A stretch of DNA of 11,181 nucleotides from Candidatus Zixiibacteriota bacterium (GTDB lineage Bacteria; Zixibacteria; MSB-5A5; RBG-16-43-9): positions 1-11,181 of the forward strand of contig JAOUFL010000057.1 in NCBI GenBank assembly GCA_029858245.1, given 5' to 3'. The notes beneath the pieces were generated by a model. It was given only the letters and a program-made list of their open reading frames with translations. It was not told where the DNA came from and ran no database searches. The first letter of the stretch is position 1, and every line of letters starts with the position of its first letter. The position numbers and the translations under genes are program-made. This document shows, one piece after another, positions 1 through 6,300 of the stretch.

Positions 1-1241
1 AATCGGCTTAATCTATTAGTAACCTCAGCTGAATTGAAGGTCTTTTTCACTGCCTTAGGGTCGTATTGATAATCGAATCCAAAAAGGTATTTCCCTTTTT
101 CCGCGAAATCCTTCAAGGTTTTGGCTCTTTCCCTGAATAGAGGAATGAACTTTAAGAGCCATTCTCTTTTTTCCTTAGACATCTGGGAGGTTATCAAATT
201 CTCCTGAACAAGAAAAGGAATAACTAAATCCAGAAGCTTTTCATCCTCGTAAGCCCGGATATATTCACCGTTCATCCATTCCAATTTTTGCAGGTCGAAG
301 ATGGGGTTAGCTTGGCTGACTGCTTCCAATGAAAAAGTCTGGATTAGCTCTTCTTTGCTGAGTATCTCCCTGTCATCCTTGGGTGACCATCCTAAAAGGG
401 CTAAGAAATTTAGCATAACCTCAGGCAAATACCCTTCGTCTCTATAATCTGTTAGGGCTACCGCACCTTTTCGCTTGGAGATTTTCTGCCGATCCTTTGC
501 CAGACCCAGAGGCAGGTGGGCGAACTCCGGAATATCTCTTTCCAGGGCTCGATATAACAGGACCTGCTTGAAGGTATTGGAGATATGATCGTTCCCCCGG
601 ATAATATGAGAGATTTTCATATCCAGGTCATCCACCACGCAGGCGAAATTATAAGTTGGCCTTCCATCCGAGCGCATTATTATGAAATCGTCCAGCTCTT
701 TGTTTTCCTTTTTCAGCTCTTTATAGACAATGTCATAAAAACAGGTCTCCCCTTCCGGAATGAAAATCCGAATAGCTTTGGGTGTATTTTGTCTGTCTAA
801 TTCCACCCTTTCTTGCTCTGAGAGTTTCAGGCAGGTGAGGTCGTATTTCGGGTCTTTTTTCTGGGAAAGTGCTTCCTCCCTTTTCTTTTTCAGAACATCC
901 GGAGAACAGTAGCAGTAATAGGCGTGCTTATTAGCTAAAAGGATTTCCGCATACTTTTTATAAAGCTCCATCCTCCGGGATTGATAATATGGACCCTCAT
1001 CCCAGTCCAGTCCGAGCCACTTCAATCCCTCCAGGATAACCTCTACCATTTGAGGATCAGAACGCTCCACATCTGTATCCTCGATCCTTAAGATGAATTT
1101 ACCCTGATTATGCCGGGCAAAAAGCCAGTTATAAACCGCGGTGCGTGCAGTTCCCACATGCAGAAAGCCTGTGGGACTGGGTGCAATCCTTGCCCTTATT
1201 TCTTTATTAGCTTTTGTTATATCCTTAGCGCCATTATTCAT
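1..1241 (-). CDS. gltX: Glutamyl-tRNA synthetase (GluRS), C-terminus cut by window edge
   Basis: Charges tRNA-Glu with glutamate in the cytoplasm (class I aminoacyl-tRNA synthetase). 413 codons are visible from the ATG at 1241, and the frame stays open to the window edge. Bacterial GluRS is usually about 470-500 residues, so roughly the last 60-80, the end of the anticodon-binding part, are missing. The class I HIGH signature is HVGT (residues 28-31), after the typical PSPTGFLHVG stretch. The KMSKS loop is KISKRKG (253-259). A zinc knuckle of the E. coli GluRS type is recognisable as C110-x-C112 with Y133 and C137. The start lies inside the end of the upstream membrane-protein gene: the 8-base overlap ATGAATAA holds both start and stop. 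No strong ribosome binding site precedes it, so translation is probably coupled to the upstream gene. Transcription likely comes from the promoter at 1688-1716. Confidence 0.96.
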   Translation of the reverse strand, partial: MNNGAKDITKANKEIRARIAPSPTGFLHVGTARTAVYNWLFARHNQGKFILRIEDTDVERSDPQMVEVILEGLKWLGLDWDEGPYYQSRRMELYKKYAEILLANKHAYYCYCSPDVLKKKREEALSQKKDPKYDLTCLKLSEQERVELDRQNTPKAIRIFIPEGETCFYDIVYKELKKENKELDDFIIMRSDGRPTYNFACVVDDLDMKISHIIRGNDHISNTFKQVLLYRALERDIPEFAHLPLGLAKDRQKISKRKGAVALTDYRDEGYLPEVMLNFLALLGWSPKDDREILSKEELIQTFSLEAVSQANPIFDLQKLEWMNGEYIRAYEDEKLLDLVIPFLVQENLITSQMSKEKREWLLKFIPLFRERAKTLKDFAEKGKYLFGFDYQYDPKAVKKTFNSAEVTNRLSR

Positions 1242-1602
1242 ATAGATGACTTCTTGGCTGGCTCTCTTCTTTTATTTCCGGTTTCTCTCCTTCGAAATCG
1301 AATTTTATCCCGCCGGTTGTTACTGCAACTACATTGTAGAACCAGACTAATATGGCAGTAAAAATCGAGCCGATTACAGCATAGAAAATAGCCATAAAAA
1401 AAGCCATGAAGATACCAAAAACACCCGTGAAAAGTCCACTTAAAGATCCAAATTCTCTCATACCGAAAGCATTAAACATCCCTCCCAGCAAACTAAAAAA
1501 GATAGCATAAAATATCCCTATGATTAACCCTAAAAGACCATAGAGAATGAAGGATATTTTTACGCACGACCATACATCAATTTTTTTTAGTTCTAAGTTC
1601 AT
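1234..1602 (-). CDS. Small DUF3566-like membrane protein, first gene of the gltX operon
   Basis: A 122-residue protein of unknown function. The N-terminus carries KKIDVWSCVKISF (residues 6-18). The C-terminal part has FYNVVAVTTGGIKFDFE (88-104). Together these resemble the two conserved ends of DUF3566, a membrane domain best known from Actinobacteria ('rIDpWSvlKvS...YN...vGGIev'). Between them lie two hydrophobic stretches, about 15-40 and 55-95, rich in Gly and Phe; the second is long enough to cross the membrane twice. The tail from 105 is acidic and probably cytoplasmic. An AAGGAG ribosome binding site (1612 to 1607) sits 4 bases before the ATG. The gene overlaps gltX by 8 bases, so the two are co-transcribed and probably translationally coupled. 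The family match is from memory of the motif, not a search. Confidence 0.85.
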   Translation of the reverse strand: MNLELKKIDVWSCVKISFILYGLLGLIIGIFYAIFFSLLGGMFNAFGMREFGSLSGLFTGVFGIFMAFFMAIFYAVIGSIFTAILVWFYNVVAVTTGGIKFDFEGEKPEIKEESQPRSHLYE

Positions 1603-1687
1603 ATCTCTCCTTGGTTTTGAAGTTAATTTTAAGATGATTTTTCTTTAAAATGCCTTTATATAAATTTTTATTACCATTTCAAATTTT

Positions 1688-1716
1688 AATCTATGAACAC
1701 TTATCTGAGTTGTCAA
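1688..1716 (-). promoter_or_regulatory. Sigma-70-type promoter for the DUF3566-gltX operon
   Basis: Read on the minus strand, a perfect TTGACA (1716 to 1711) is followed after 17 bases by TAGATT (1693 to 1688; 4 of 6 matches to TATAAT, with the conserved first TA and last T). Transcription would start near 1681 and give a leader of about 80 bases before the ATG at 1602. A 10-bp perfect palindrome, AGGAATTCCT (1716-1725), abuts the -35 box and could be an operator. Assigned by eye; no expression evidence. Confidence 0.6.
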
Positions 1717-1823
1717 GGAATTCCTGAGACTCCCAAAAGTAGTTCCATTATTTCTTTATCATTTGTTCAATCTATGCAATATTGGATCTTAAATAAATCC
1801 ATAATTGTATAAAAACCTAAAAA

Positions 1824-1853
1824 TTGCTTGCAAAAAAGCAAATTAAGTATAAA
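1824..1853 (+). promoter_or_regulatory. Candidate promoter with inverted repeat upstream of the TPR gene
   Basis: TTGCTT (1824-1829) and TATAAA (1848-1853) are 18 bases apart, a plausible but weak sigma-70-type pair; transcription would begin about 25 bases before the ATG at 1886. The -35 hexamer is also the left arm of a perfect 6-bp inverted repeat, TTGCTT/AAGCAA (1824-1829 and 1836-1841, 6-base loop), which could be a repressor site. The surroundings are AT-rich, so chance matches are likely. Confidence 0.35.
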
Positions 1854-1885
1854 TTAATATTCTAAAAACTTTCAAAGGAGTTATT

Positions 1886-2620
1886 ATGTTCTTTTTAAGA
1901 AAATTTTCCTGCCTAATACCTCTTATCCTCGTGGTATTTATCTTTAATCTAAACTGTATCAACAAAAAGGAAGCTAAACAACACTTCGATGAAGCGATGA
2001 GAGTTAAGAACACGGCAATGTCAAAGGCTATAGACGAATTAAGGATAGCTGTTAAAATCGACCCCAAATATGCTGAGGCTCATTATCATCTGGGTACACT
2101 CTACCATCACAAGCAGCTTTTTGATCAGGCCTTAGAGGAATATAAAACAGTTCAAAAGCTTGATCCGGAATTCCCCAAACTGCACTATGTCATCGGAGCA
2201 TTATATTATACCCGGGGGGTATTTGCCTGGATGAAAGCTGCCCAGATAGACGAGACTTTCCTTTACAAAGACGATGGGACGGAAGTTTTTTATAAGGAAG
2301 GTGCAGATCCAGTCAAGGAGATTGGGAAATATAAGGTACTAACAGAGGAGGATACCACTGATGCTCTGGCTTTTTATAATCTGCGAGGTGTTTATTATGA
2401 CCTGGCTATTATAGAATACCAGAAAGCCATAGAGGCAAATCCAAAGGATACCTCTGCTCATTATGATTTAGGTTTAGTTTATATGGAAAGAGGTTTCCCT
2501 GATAAAACAAAAGCACAGATTCAAATCCTGGAGAACATTTCACCCGGTCATTCGTTAGGATTACAACAGCAGATGGAAATGGAAGAAGCCCAGAAAAAAA
2601 TGTTAAAGGGAGGAAAATAG
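1886..2620 (+). CDS. TPR-repeat protein with N-terminal membrane/export signal
   Basis: A 244-residue tetratricopeptide-repeat protein, probably an envelope scaffold for protein-protein contacts; partner unknown. Residues 1-24 form a basic start and hydrophobic core ending in Cys24. The preceding NLN makes this a poor lipobox (Asn at -1), so it may be a relaxed lipoprotein signal or an uncleaved anchor. TPR units are visible at about 27-60 (degenerate), 64-98 (AHYHLGTLYHHKQLFDQALEEY), 161-190 (AIIEYQKAIEANP) and 191-223 (AHYDLGLVYMERG). A non-TPR insert at about 117-160, acidic and containing KDDGTEVFYKEG, interrupts the array. The C-terminus (228-244) is charged and helical. The start is supported by AAAGGAG (1874-1880), 5 bases before the ATG. 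The gene stands alone and converges on pfkA with a 20-base gap. Confidence 0.88.
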   Translation: MFFLRKFSCLIPLILVVFIFNLNCINKKEAKQHFDEAMRVKNTAMSKAIDELRIAVKIDPKYAEAHYHLGTLYHHKQLFDQALEEYKTVQKLDPEFPKLHYVIGALYYTRGVFAWMKAAQIDETFLYKDDGTEVFYKEGADPVKEIGKYKVLTEEDTTDALAFYNLRGVYYDLAIIEYQKAIEANPKDTSAHYDLGLVYMERGFPDKTKAQIQILENISPGHSLGLQQQMEMEEAQKKMLKGGK

Positions 2621-2640
2621 TTCTTAACCTGAAAAAATAC

Positions 2641-3732
2641 TCAATCTCCAAAACAGGTTCCCAGTGAACGGGCAGATTTAATCAATGGATGAATTAAGGG
2701 AACCTTTTTGGGTCCTTGAGCCACTATCTTTAAAGGAACTTTAACCAGAGAGTTTCCTTTTACTCCGACCATATATCCGAATTCTTTTTTTATTATCATA
2801 TCAACAGCTCTGGTTCCTAAATGGGTGGCTAATACTCTATCAAATGGAGTGGGAGAGCCACCTCTCTGAAGATGGCCCATAACTACAGTGCGGGTGTCGA
2901 ATTCAGTAAATTCTTCTATTTTTTCTCCAAGAGCAAAACCTATCCCTCCTAAACGAACTGGGTCTGTGCTTTCTTCCACTATCCTCTGAATTACCACCTT
3001 CCCTCCTTTAGGTCTGGCTCCCTCAGATACTACAACGATGCTAAACCTTTTCCCTTTCTTTTCCCTTCTCTTTATAACCTCAGCTATCCGGTTAATATCG
3101 TAGGGGATTTCCGGGATAAGTATAATATCAGCCCCACCTGCTACTCCAGAGTAGAGCGCAATCCATCCTGAATGATGCCCCATAACCTCTACGATCATTA
3201 TACGATGGTGAGACTCAGCCGTAGTATGAACCCGGTCTATCCCTTCTGTGGCAATCGAGACTGCAGAGTCAAAACCAAAAGTTATATCCGTCCCTTTTAG
3301 ATCATTATCTATGGTTTTGGGGACTCCTACGATCGGAATCTCATCCTTAAATAGCTGATAGGCGATTCCCAAGGTACCATCACCACCTATACAAACCAGA
3401 GAGCTTAGCTTTAGCTTTTTGATATTTTTAATGACAACTCTGGATAGGTCCCTAAATTCCAGCCTGTCTCCTTTACCGATTGCATAATGATAAGGATTAG
3501 CCTTTTTGGTAGTTCCCAAGATCGTGCCGCCCAGTGTAAGTATATTCGACACATCATTATATTCTAGCTTTCTATAACGATTCTCTATCAGTCCCTCATA
3601 GCCATCCTTGACCCCTATTACCTCAATATCATATTCAATGATGGCTTTCTTGGTTACCGCTCTTATTACTGCATTTATACCCGGACAATCACCCCCGCCA
3701 GTTAGAATGGCAATCCTTTTTCTCTTTTTCAT
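2641..3732 (-). CDS. pfkA: 6-phosphofructokinase, ATP-type G104/K124 mixed signature
   Basis: Phosphorylates fructose 6-phosphate to fructose 1,6-bisphosphate in glycolysis; cytoplasmic. 363 residues from the ATG at 3732. The frame can be extended upstream to a TTG at 3756, but the ATG gives the canonical MKKRKRIAILTGGGDCPG start and has AGGTAGGG upstream. Motifs: GGGDCPG (12-18), GGDGT (116-120), PKTIDND (138-144, catalytic Asp142), ESHHR (173-177, Arg177 = E. coli R162), Arg281 and HLQRGGSP (287-294). Gly119 (E. coli G104) predicts ATP as phosphoryl donor, whereas Lys139 (E. coli 124) is the residue found in PPi-dependent enzymes; this pair is known in the 'mixed' group of actinobacterial and trypanosomal ATP-PFKs. 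Unusual: the MGR motif reads MGHHSGW, placing His186 where E. coli has Arg171, and Lys76 replaces Arg72. A 173-base gap separates it from the next gene upstream, so it probably has its own promoter. Confidence 0.95.
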   Translation of the reverse strand: MKKRKRIAILTGGGDCPGINAVIRAVTKKAIIEYDIEVIGVKDGYEGLIENRYRKLEYNDVSNILTLGGTILGTTKKANPYHYAIGKGDRLEFRDLSRVVIKNIKKLKLSSLVCIGGDGTLGIAYQLFKDEIPIVGVPKTIDNDLKGTDITFGFDSAVSIATEGIDRVHTTAESHHRIMIVEVMGHHSGWIALYSGVAGGADIILIPEIPYDINRIAEVIKRREKKGKRFSIVVVSEGARPKGGKVVIQRIVEESTDPVRLGGIGFALGEKIEEFTEFDTRTVVMGHLQRGGSPTPFDRVLATHLGTRAVDMIIKKEFGYMVGVKGNSLVKVPLKIVAQGPKKVPLIHPLIKSARSLGTCFGD

Positions 3733-3777
3733 AATAACAACCCTACCTCTTTCCAATTTTCCAGGTATTAGTCTTAA

Positions 3778-3805
3778 TATTTATAAATAAAAAAACATAA
3801 GTCAA
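3778..3805 (-). promoter_or_regulatory. Weak candidate promoter for pfkA
   Basis: On the minus strand a good -35 hexamer, TTGACT (3805 to 3800), is followed after 16 bases by TAAATA (3783 to 3778); a better -10, TATAAA, lies only 14 bases away. Transcription would start roughly 40 bases before the pfkA ATG. The -35 is of the same kind as at other genes here, but the -10 is ambiguous. A 6-bp inverted repeat, TTGTTT/AAACAA (3819-3824 and 3831-3836), lies just upstream. Confidence 0.3.
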
Positions 3806-3905
3806 TATAGCAACTAACTTGTTTTTATCTAAACAAAAAAATGGAAGAAAATCAAGCGGATTTCAAATCATAAAAAATTTAATCACTTGAAAGCAGGTGT
3901 ATTTT

Positions 3906-4487
3906 TTATTTCATTCCAAGTCTTTTGTTCTGTTTGAGGAGTGTCATTGCCTCCTTCAGACGTCTTTTCCGGGTCTCTTCCTTTTTAGCGTCAGTTATCC
4001 ATCCGATATAAAGCCTTTGATACGAGGGAGCAAGATTATTAAAATTTTTCCATACTTTCTCTTTGGCAGATAATTCCTCTTTTAGATCAGTGGGAATTGT
4101 TAATTTTTTCTTTGAAGGTTTAGCTCTGGGATCTTTTTCACTATTTTTTATCGCATCTTGACATTTTACTAACCCTGACTTTGTTATCCTACCTGCTTCC
4201 ATCATCTTCTTAGCTCTTTGAATATTCAATCGAGACCATTTGCTTTTGGCACTGCGCGGGGTAAATTTTTGAGAATATTTCTCCCCATCCAGTTTTTTTA
4301 CTGTGCTGTCTATCCAGCCCAAACAAATCGCCTCCTCCACTGCATCATTATAAGGGATTCTGGGCTTGCCGGTATGTTTTTTATAATAGATTAACCAGAT
4401 TTCTTTCTTGATTTTATGATTCTTCGTTAACCATTCACGCCACTCATCTCTATTGGCAACATATAACTTTTCAGCTGTCTTCTGCAC
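3906..4487 (-). CDS. YdeI/OmdA (OmpD-associated) family protein
   Basis: A 193-residue soluble protein of the YdeI/OmdA family, sometimes labelled 'bacteriocin-protection'; biochemical role unknown. The N-terminal half has the family core EEAICLGWIDSTVKKLD (51-67), QKFTPRSAKSKWS (73-85) and the MMEAGRITKSGL segment (95-106). After a Lys-rich linker (about 110-130), the C-terminal half matches the OmdA domain: IPTDLKEEL (131-139), NLAPSYQRLYIGWI (151-164) and AKKEETRKRRL (167-177). The start is GTG at 4487: an in-frame TGA lies 7-9 bases upstream, so no earlier start is possible. AAGGA sits 9 bases before the GTG. A 20-bp palindrome (4502-4521) lies immediately upstream. It is on the same strand as pfkA but 173 bases away, so probably a separate unit. 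Length is typical for the family. Confidence 0.9.
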   Translation of the reverse strand: MQKTAEKLYVANRDEWREWLTKNHKIKKEIWLIYYKKHTGKPRIPYNDAVEEAICLGWIDSTVKKLDGEKYSQKFTPRSAKSKWSRLNIQRAKKMMEAGRITKSGLVKCQDAIKNSEKDPRAKPSKKKLTIPTDLKEELSAKEKVWKNFNNLAPSYQRLYIGWITDAKKEETRKRRLKEAMTLLKQNKRLGMK

Positions 4488-4501
4488 GATTTGTCATCCT
4501 T

Positions 4502-4521
4502 TTTTCTTAATATTAAGAAAA
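4502..4521. repeat. Perfect 20-bp AT-rich palindrome before the YdeI-family gene
   Basis: TTTTCTTAATATTAAGAAAA reads the same on both strands. On the minus strand its 3' arm runs directly into the AAGGA ribosome binding site of the gene starting at 4487. It could be an operator for a dimeric repressor or a leader structure. It is not a convincing terminator for the gene ending at 4572, since no U-tract follows on that strand. Confidence 0.7.
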
Positions 4522-4571
4522 GTCTATTTTATAAGATGGTGTTAATGAGGATTCATCCTTAATTTACCTTA

Positions 4572-6110
4572 TCATATACAGGGAGGAGGTCCTCCTTTAA
4601 GAAGATTGGAAATCAGATAAACTATATCCGACAGACTTACATCACCATCACAATTGGTATCCCCCGATTGGATTGGATCTGGTGCTGGCCCAAACTTGAA
4701 AAGATCGTTTATAAGATAAACTATATCAGAAAGACTCACGCTCCCATCTTTATCAGCATCCCCTCGCAGAAACTGAACATACTTTATAGTACAGAAGTCA
4801 GAGTATCCCCCGCTACCCTCACTGCCTCCGGTTACATAGACATTGTCTGAGTCATCTATAACTATGGAGGAAGCAGCATCATTACCATTTGCAGGCCCAT
4901 TATATGTTCTAATCCAGATAGAATCTCCCTTGGAATTATACTTTATGGTAGCCCAATCAGTCTGGTACGAGCCGGTGCCGTCGTCACTATATCCCGTAAC
5001 ATAAACATTGCCAGAGCCATCTAAGGTTATAGCAAAAGGATTATCGAAGGCGTTTCCAGGTCCGTTGTATCTTCTAACCCAAACAGTGTCTCCATTGGAA
5101 TTATATTTTATGGTGGCATAATCGAAACTGGTCCCACTTCCATAACTGTATCCTGATACATAAACGTTACCAGAACTATCTACAGCTAAGACATTAGCCC
5201 GAGCCAGGTCACTTTCCCCATTTTTATATCTTCTCACCCAGGCAGTATCTCCATTGGAATAATACTTTATGGTAACATATTCACTGAAACCAGAACTGCC
5301 ATAACCATATCCTGTTACATAGACATTGTCAGAGTTATCCACAGCTATGTCACAAGCATAATCCTGATTGTTTGCCGATCCGTCGTATCTCCTGACCCAG
5401 GCAGTGTCTCCATTGGAGTAATACTTAATAGTGGCATAGTCACCCATTGTCACACCACTCCAGCTATATCCTGTTACATAGACATTGCCTGAGCTATCTA
5501 TGGCTATGGCATAAGCCCCATCCATTGAATTTCCCGGTCCGTTGTATTTTCTAACCCAAAGGGTGTCCCCATTGGAATTATACTTTATGGTGGCATAGTC
5601 ATCTTGTGTCTCACTGCTGTAACTAAATCCTGTGACATAGACATTGTGGGATTTATCCACCACTATGTCTGAGCCAGTCTCAAAATTTTCCGGTCCGTCA
5701 TAACTTCTGACCCAAGCAGTGCTACCATTGGAGTTATATTTTATGGTGGCATAGTACCCGTATGCCCCACCACCGTAATTATATCCTGTTACATAAACAT
5801 TGCTCAGGTTATCTACGGCTATGCCACTAACCCAATCCGCGGAGTTTCCCGGTCCGTTGTATTTTCTAATCCATACAGTGTCCCCATTCGATTTATATTT
5901 TATGGTGGTATAGTCATAGTTTGTCCAACTGTCGTAACTTATTCCAGCCACATAGATATTGCCATAAATATCTGTAGCTATGGGACCGGCTCCATCATCT
6001 CCGCCTGCCGGTCCGGCGTATGTTCTTACCCAGGCAGTATCGACAGACTGGGCAAAAAGTGGCAGAGAGACGATAAAGGTTATAAAGAAAACTAAGAGCA
6101 ATTTGTACAT
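4572..6110 (-). CDS. Secreted SBBP-repeat (beta-propeller) protein with dockerin-like C-terminus
   Basis: A 512-residue exported protein. Residues 1-21 are a signal peptide (MYKLLLVFF... ending LPLFAQ). Residues 24-446 are eight tandem repeats of about 53 residues, each with the pattern D-T-x-W-V-R-x-Y-x-G-P-G, A-I-x-D-x-x-G-N-V-Y-V-T-G-Y-S, then Y-A-T-I-K-Y-x-S-N-G. This is the SBBP (seven-bladed beta-propeller related) repeat. The tail (449-512) holds two dockerin-like calcium-binding motifs, DADKDGSVSLSDIVYLIN and DTNCDGDVSLSDIVYLIS, and ends GGPPPCI; Cys487 and Cys511 may pair. Such tails are common on secreted proteins of uncultured FCB-like bacteria and may attach the protein to partners, though no cohesin is seen here. 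The start is fixed by AGGAGG (6120 to 6115), 4 bases before the ATG. It has its own good promoter. Ligand or substrate unknown; no catalytic motif is visible. Confidence 0.93.
   Translation of the reverse strand: MYKLLLVFFITFIVSLPLFAQSVDTAWVRTYAGPAGGDDGAGPIATDIYGNIYVAGISYDSWTNYDYTTIKYKSNGDTVWIRKYNGPGNSADWVSGIAVDNLSNVYVTGYNYGGGAYGYYATIKYNSNGSTAWVRSYDGPENFETGSDIVVDKSHNVYVTGFSYSSETQDDYATIKYNSNGDTLWVRKYNGPGNSMDGAYAIAIDSSGNVYVTGYSWSGVTMGDYATIKYYSNGDTAWVRRYDGSANNQDYACDIAVDNSDNVYVTGYGYGSSGFSEYVTIKYYSNGDTAWVRRYKNGESDLARANVLAVDSSGNVYVSGYSYGSGTSFDYATIKYNSNGDTVWVRRYNGPGNAFDNPFAITLDGSGNVYVTGYSDDGTGSYQTDWATIKYNSKGDSIWIRTYNGPANGNDAASSIVIDDSDNVYVTGGSEGSGGYSDFCTIKYVQFLRGDADKDGSVSLSDIVYLINDLFKFGPAPDPIQSGDTNCDGDVSLSDIVYLISNLLKGGPPPCI
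4773..6041 (-). repeat. Eight tandem in-gene repeats of about 159 bp (SBBP units)
   Basis: The repeats code for residues 24-76, 77-129, 130-181, 182-234, 235-287, 288-340, 341-395 and 396-446. The most conserved DNA block codes for N-V-Y-V-T-G-Y (plus-strand read 'cctgttacatagacattg'), which recurs almost unchanged, for instance near 5310, 5470 and 5788. Unit 6 lacks the G-P-G-N turn and has KNGESD; unit 7 has a 2-residue insertion; unit 8 is the most divergent. The DNA similarity suggests expansion by tandem duplication and makes the region prone to recombination or assembly collapse. Confidence 0.9.
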
Positions 6111-6156
6111 AAATCCTCCTGCTTATAAAAAAATAAAAGAGCCAATTTTAAGAATT

Positions 6157-6185
6157 AATATAAACAAGCCAAATCTCTTTAGCAA
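6157..6185 (-). promoter_or_regulatory. Promoter for the SBBP/dockerin gene
   Basis: On the minus strand TTGCTA (6185 to 6180) and TATATT (6162 to 6157) are exactly 17 bases apart, matching 4 of 6 and 5 of 6 of the sigma-70 consensus. Predicted start near 6150, leader about 40 bases, ending in the AGGAGG site. Assigned by eye. Confidence 0.5.
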
Positions 6186-6234
6186 GTTTCAAAAATTAGG
6201 GAGGAAAATAGTTGAATAAATACCCTGAGATAGT

Positions 6235-6253
6235 TTAAGACCTTTGATCTTAA
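6235..6253 (-). terminator. Weak hairpin downstream of the nucleotidyltransferase gene
   Basis: On the minus strand TTAAGATC and GGTCTTAA form an 8-bp stem (one G-U pair) with a 3-base AAA loop. It lies about 50 bases past the stop codon at 6301 and before the next promoter, the right place for a terminator. It is AT-rich and no U-tract follows, so it may not terminate by itself. Confidence 0.3.
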
Positions 6254-6300
6254 TAATTAATTAGAAGAAATGGATTTTACTCGGCATCATTTATCCCAAA

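Noticed and set aside
585..800. Plus-strand open frame inside gltX
   Set aside because: Antisense to a highly conserved part of GluRS; no ribosome site and no family match.
2626..2659. Inverted repeat AACCTG/CAGGTT between the TPR and pfkA genes, possible bidirectional terminator
   Set aside because: The stem is only 6 bp with a 22-base loop and overlaps the pfkA coding end; there is no properly placed U-tract on either strand.
3733..3756. Upstream TTG start for pfkA adding 8 residues
   Set aside because: The extension lacks family similarity, whereas the ATG at 3732 gives the usual short basic start before the GGGDCPG loop and has an upstream purine-rich site.
4773..6041. Regularly spaced repeats that might suggest a CRISPR array
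   Set aside because: Period is about 159 bp, the repeats are in frame, and both repeat and 'spacer' encode conserved SBBP protein units.
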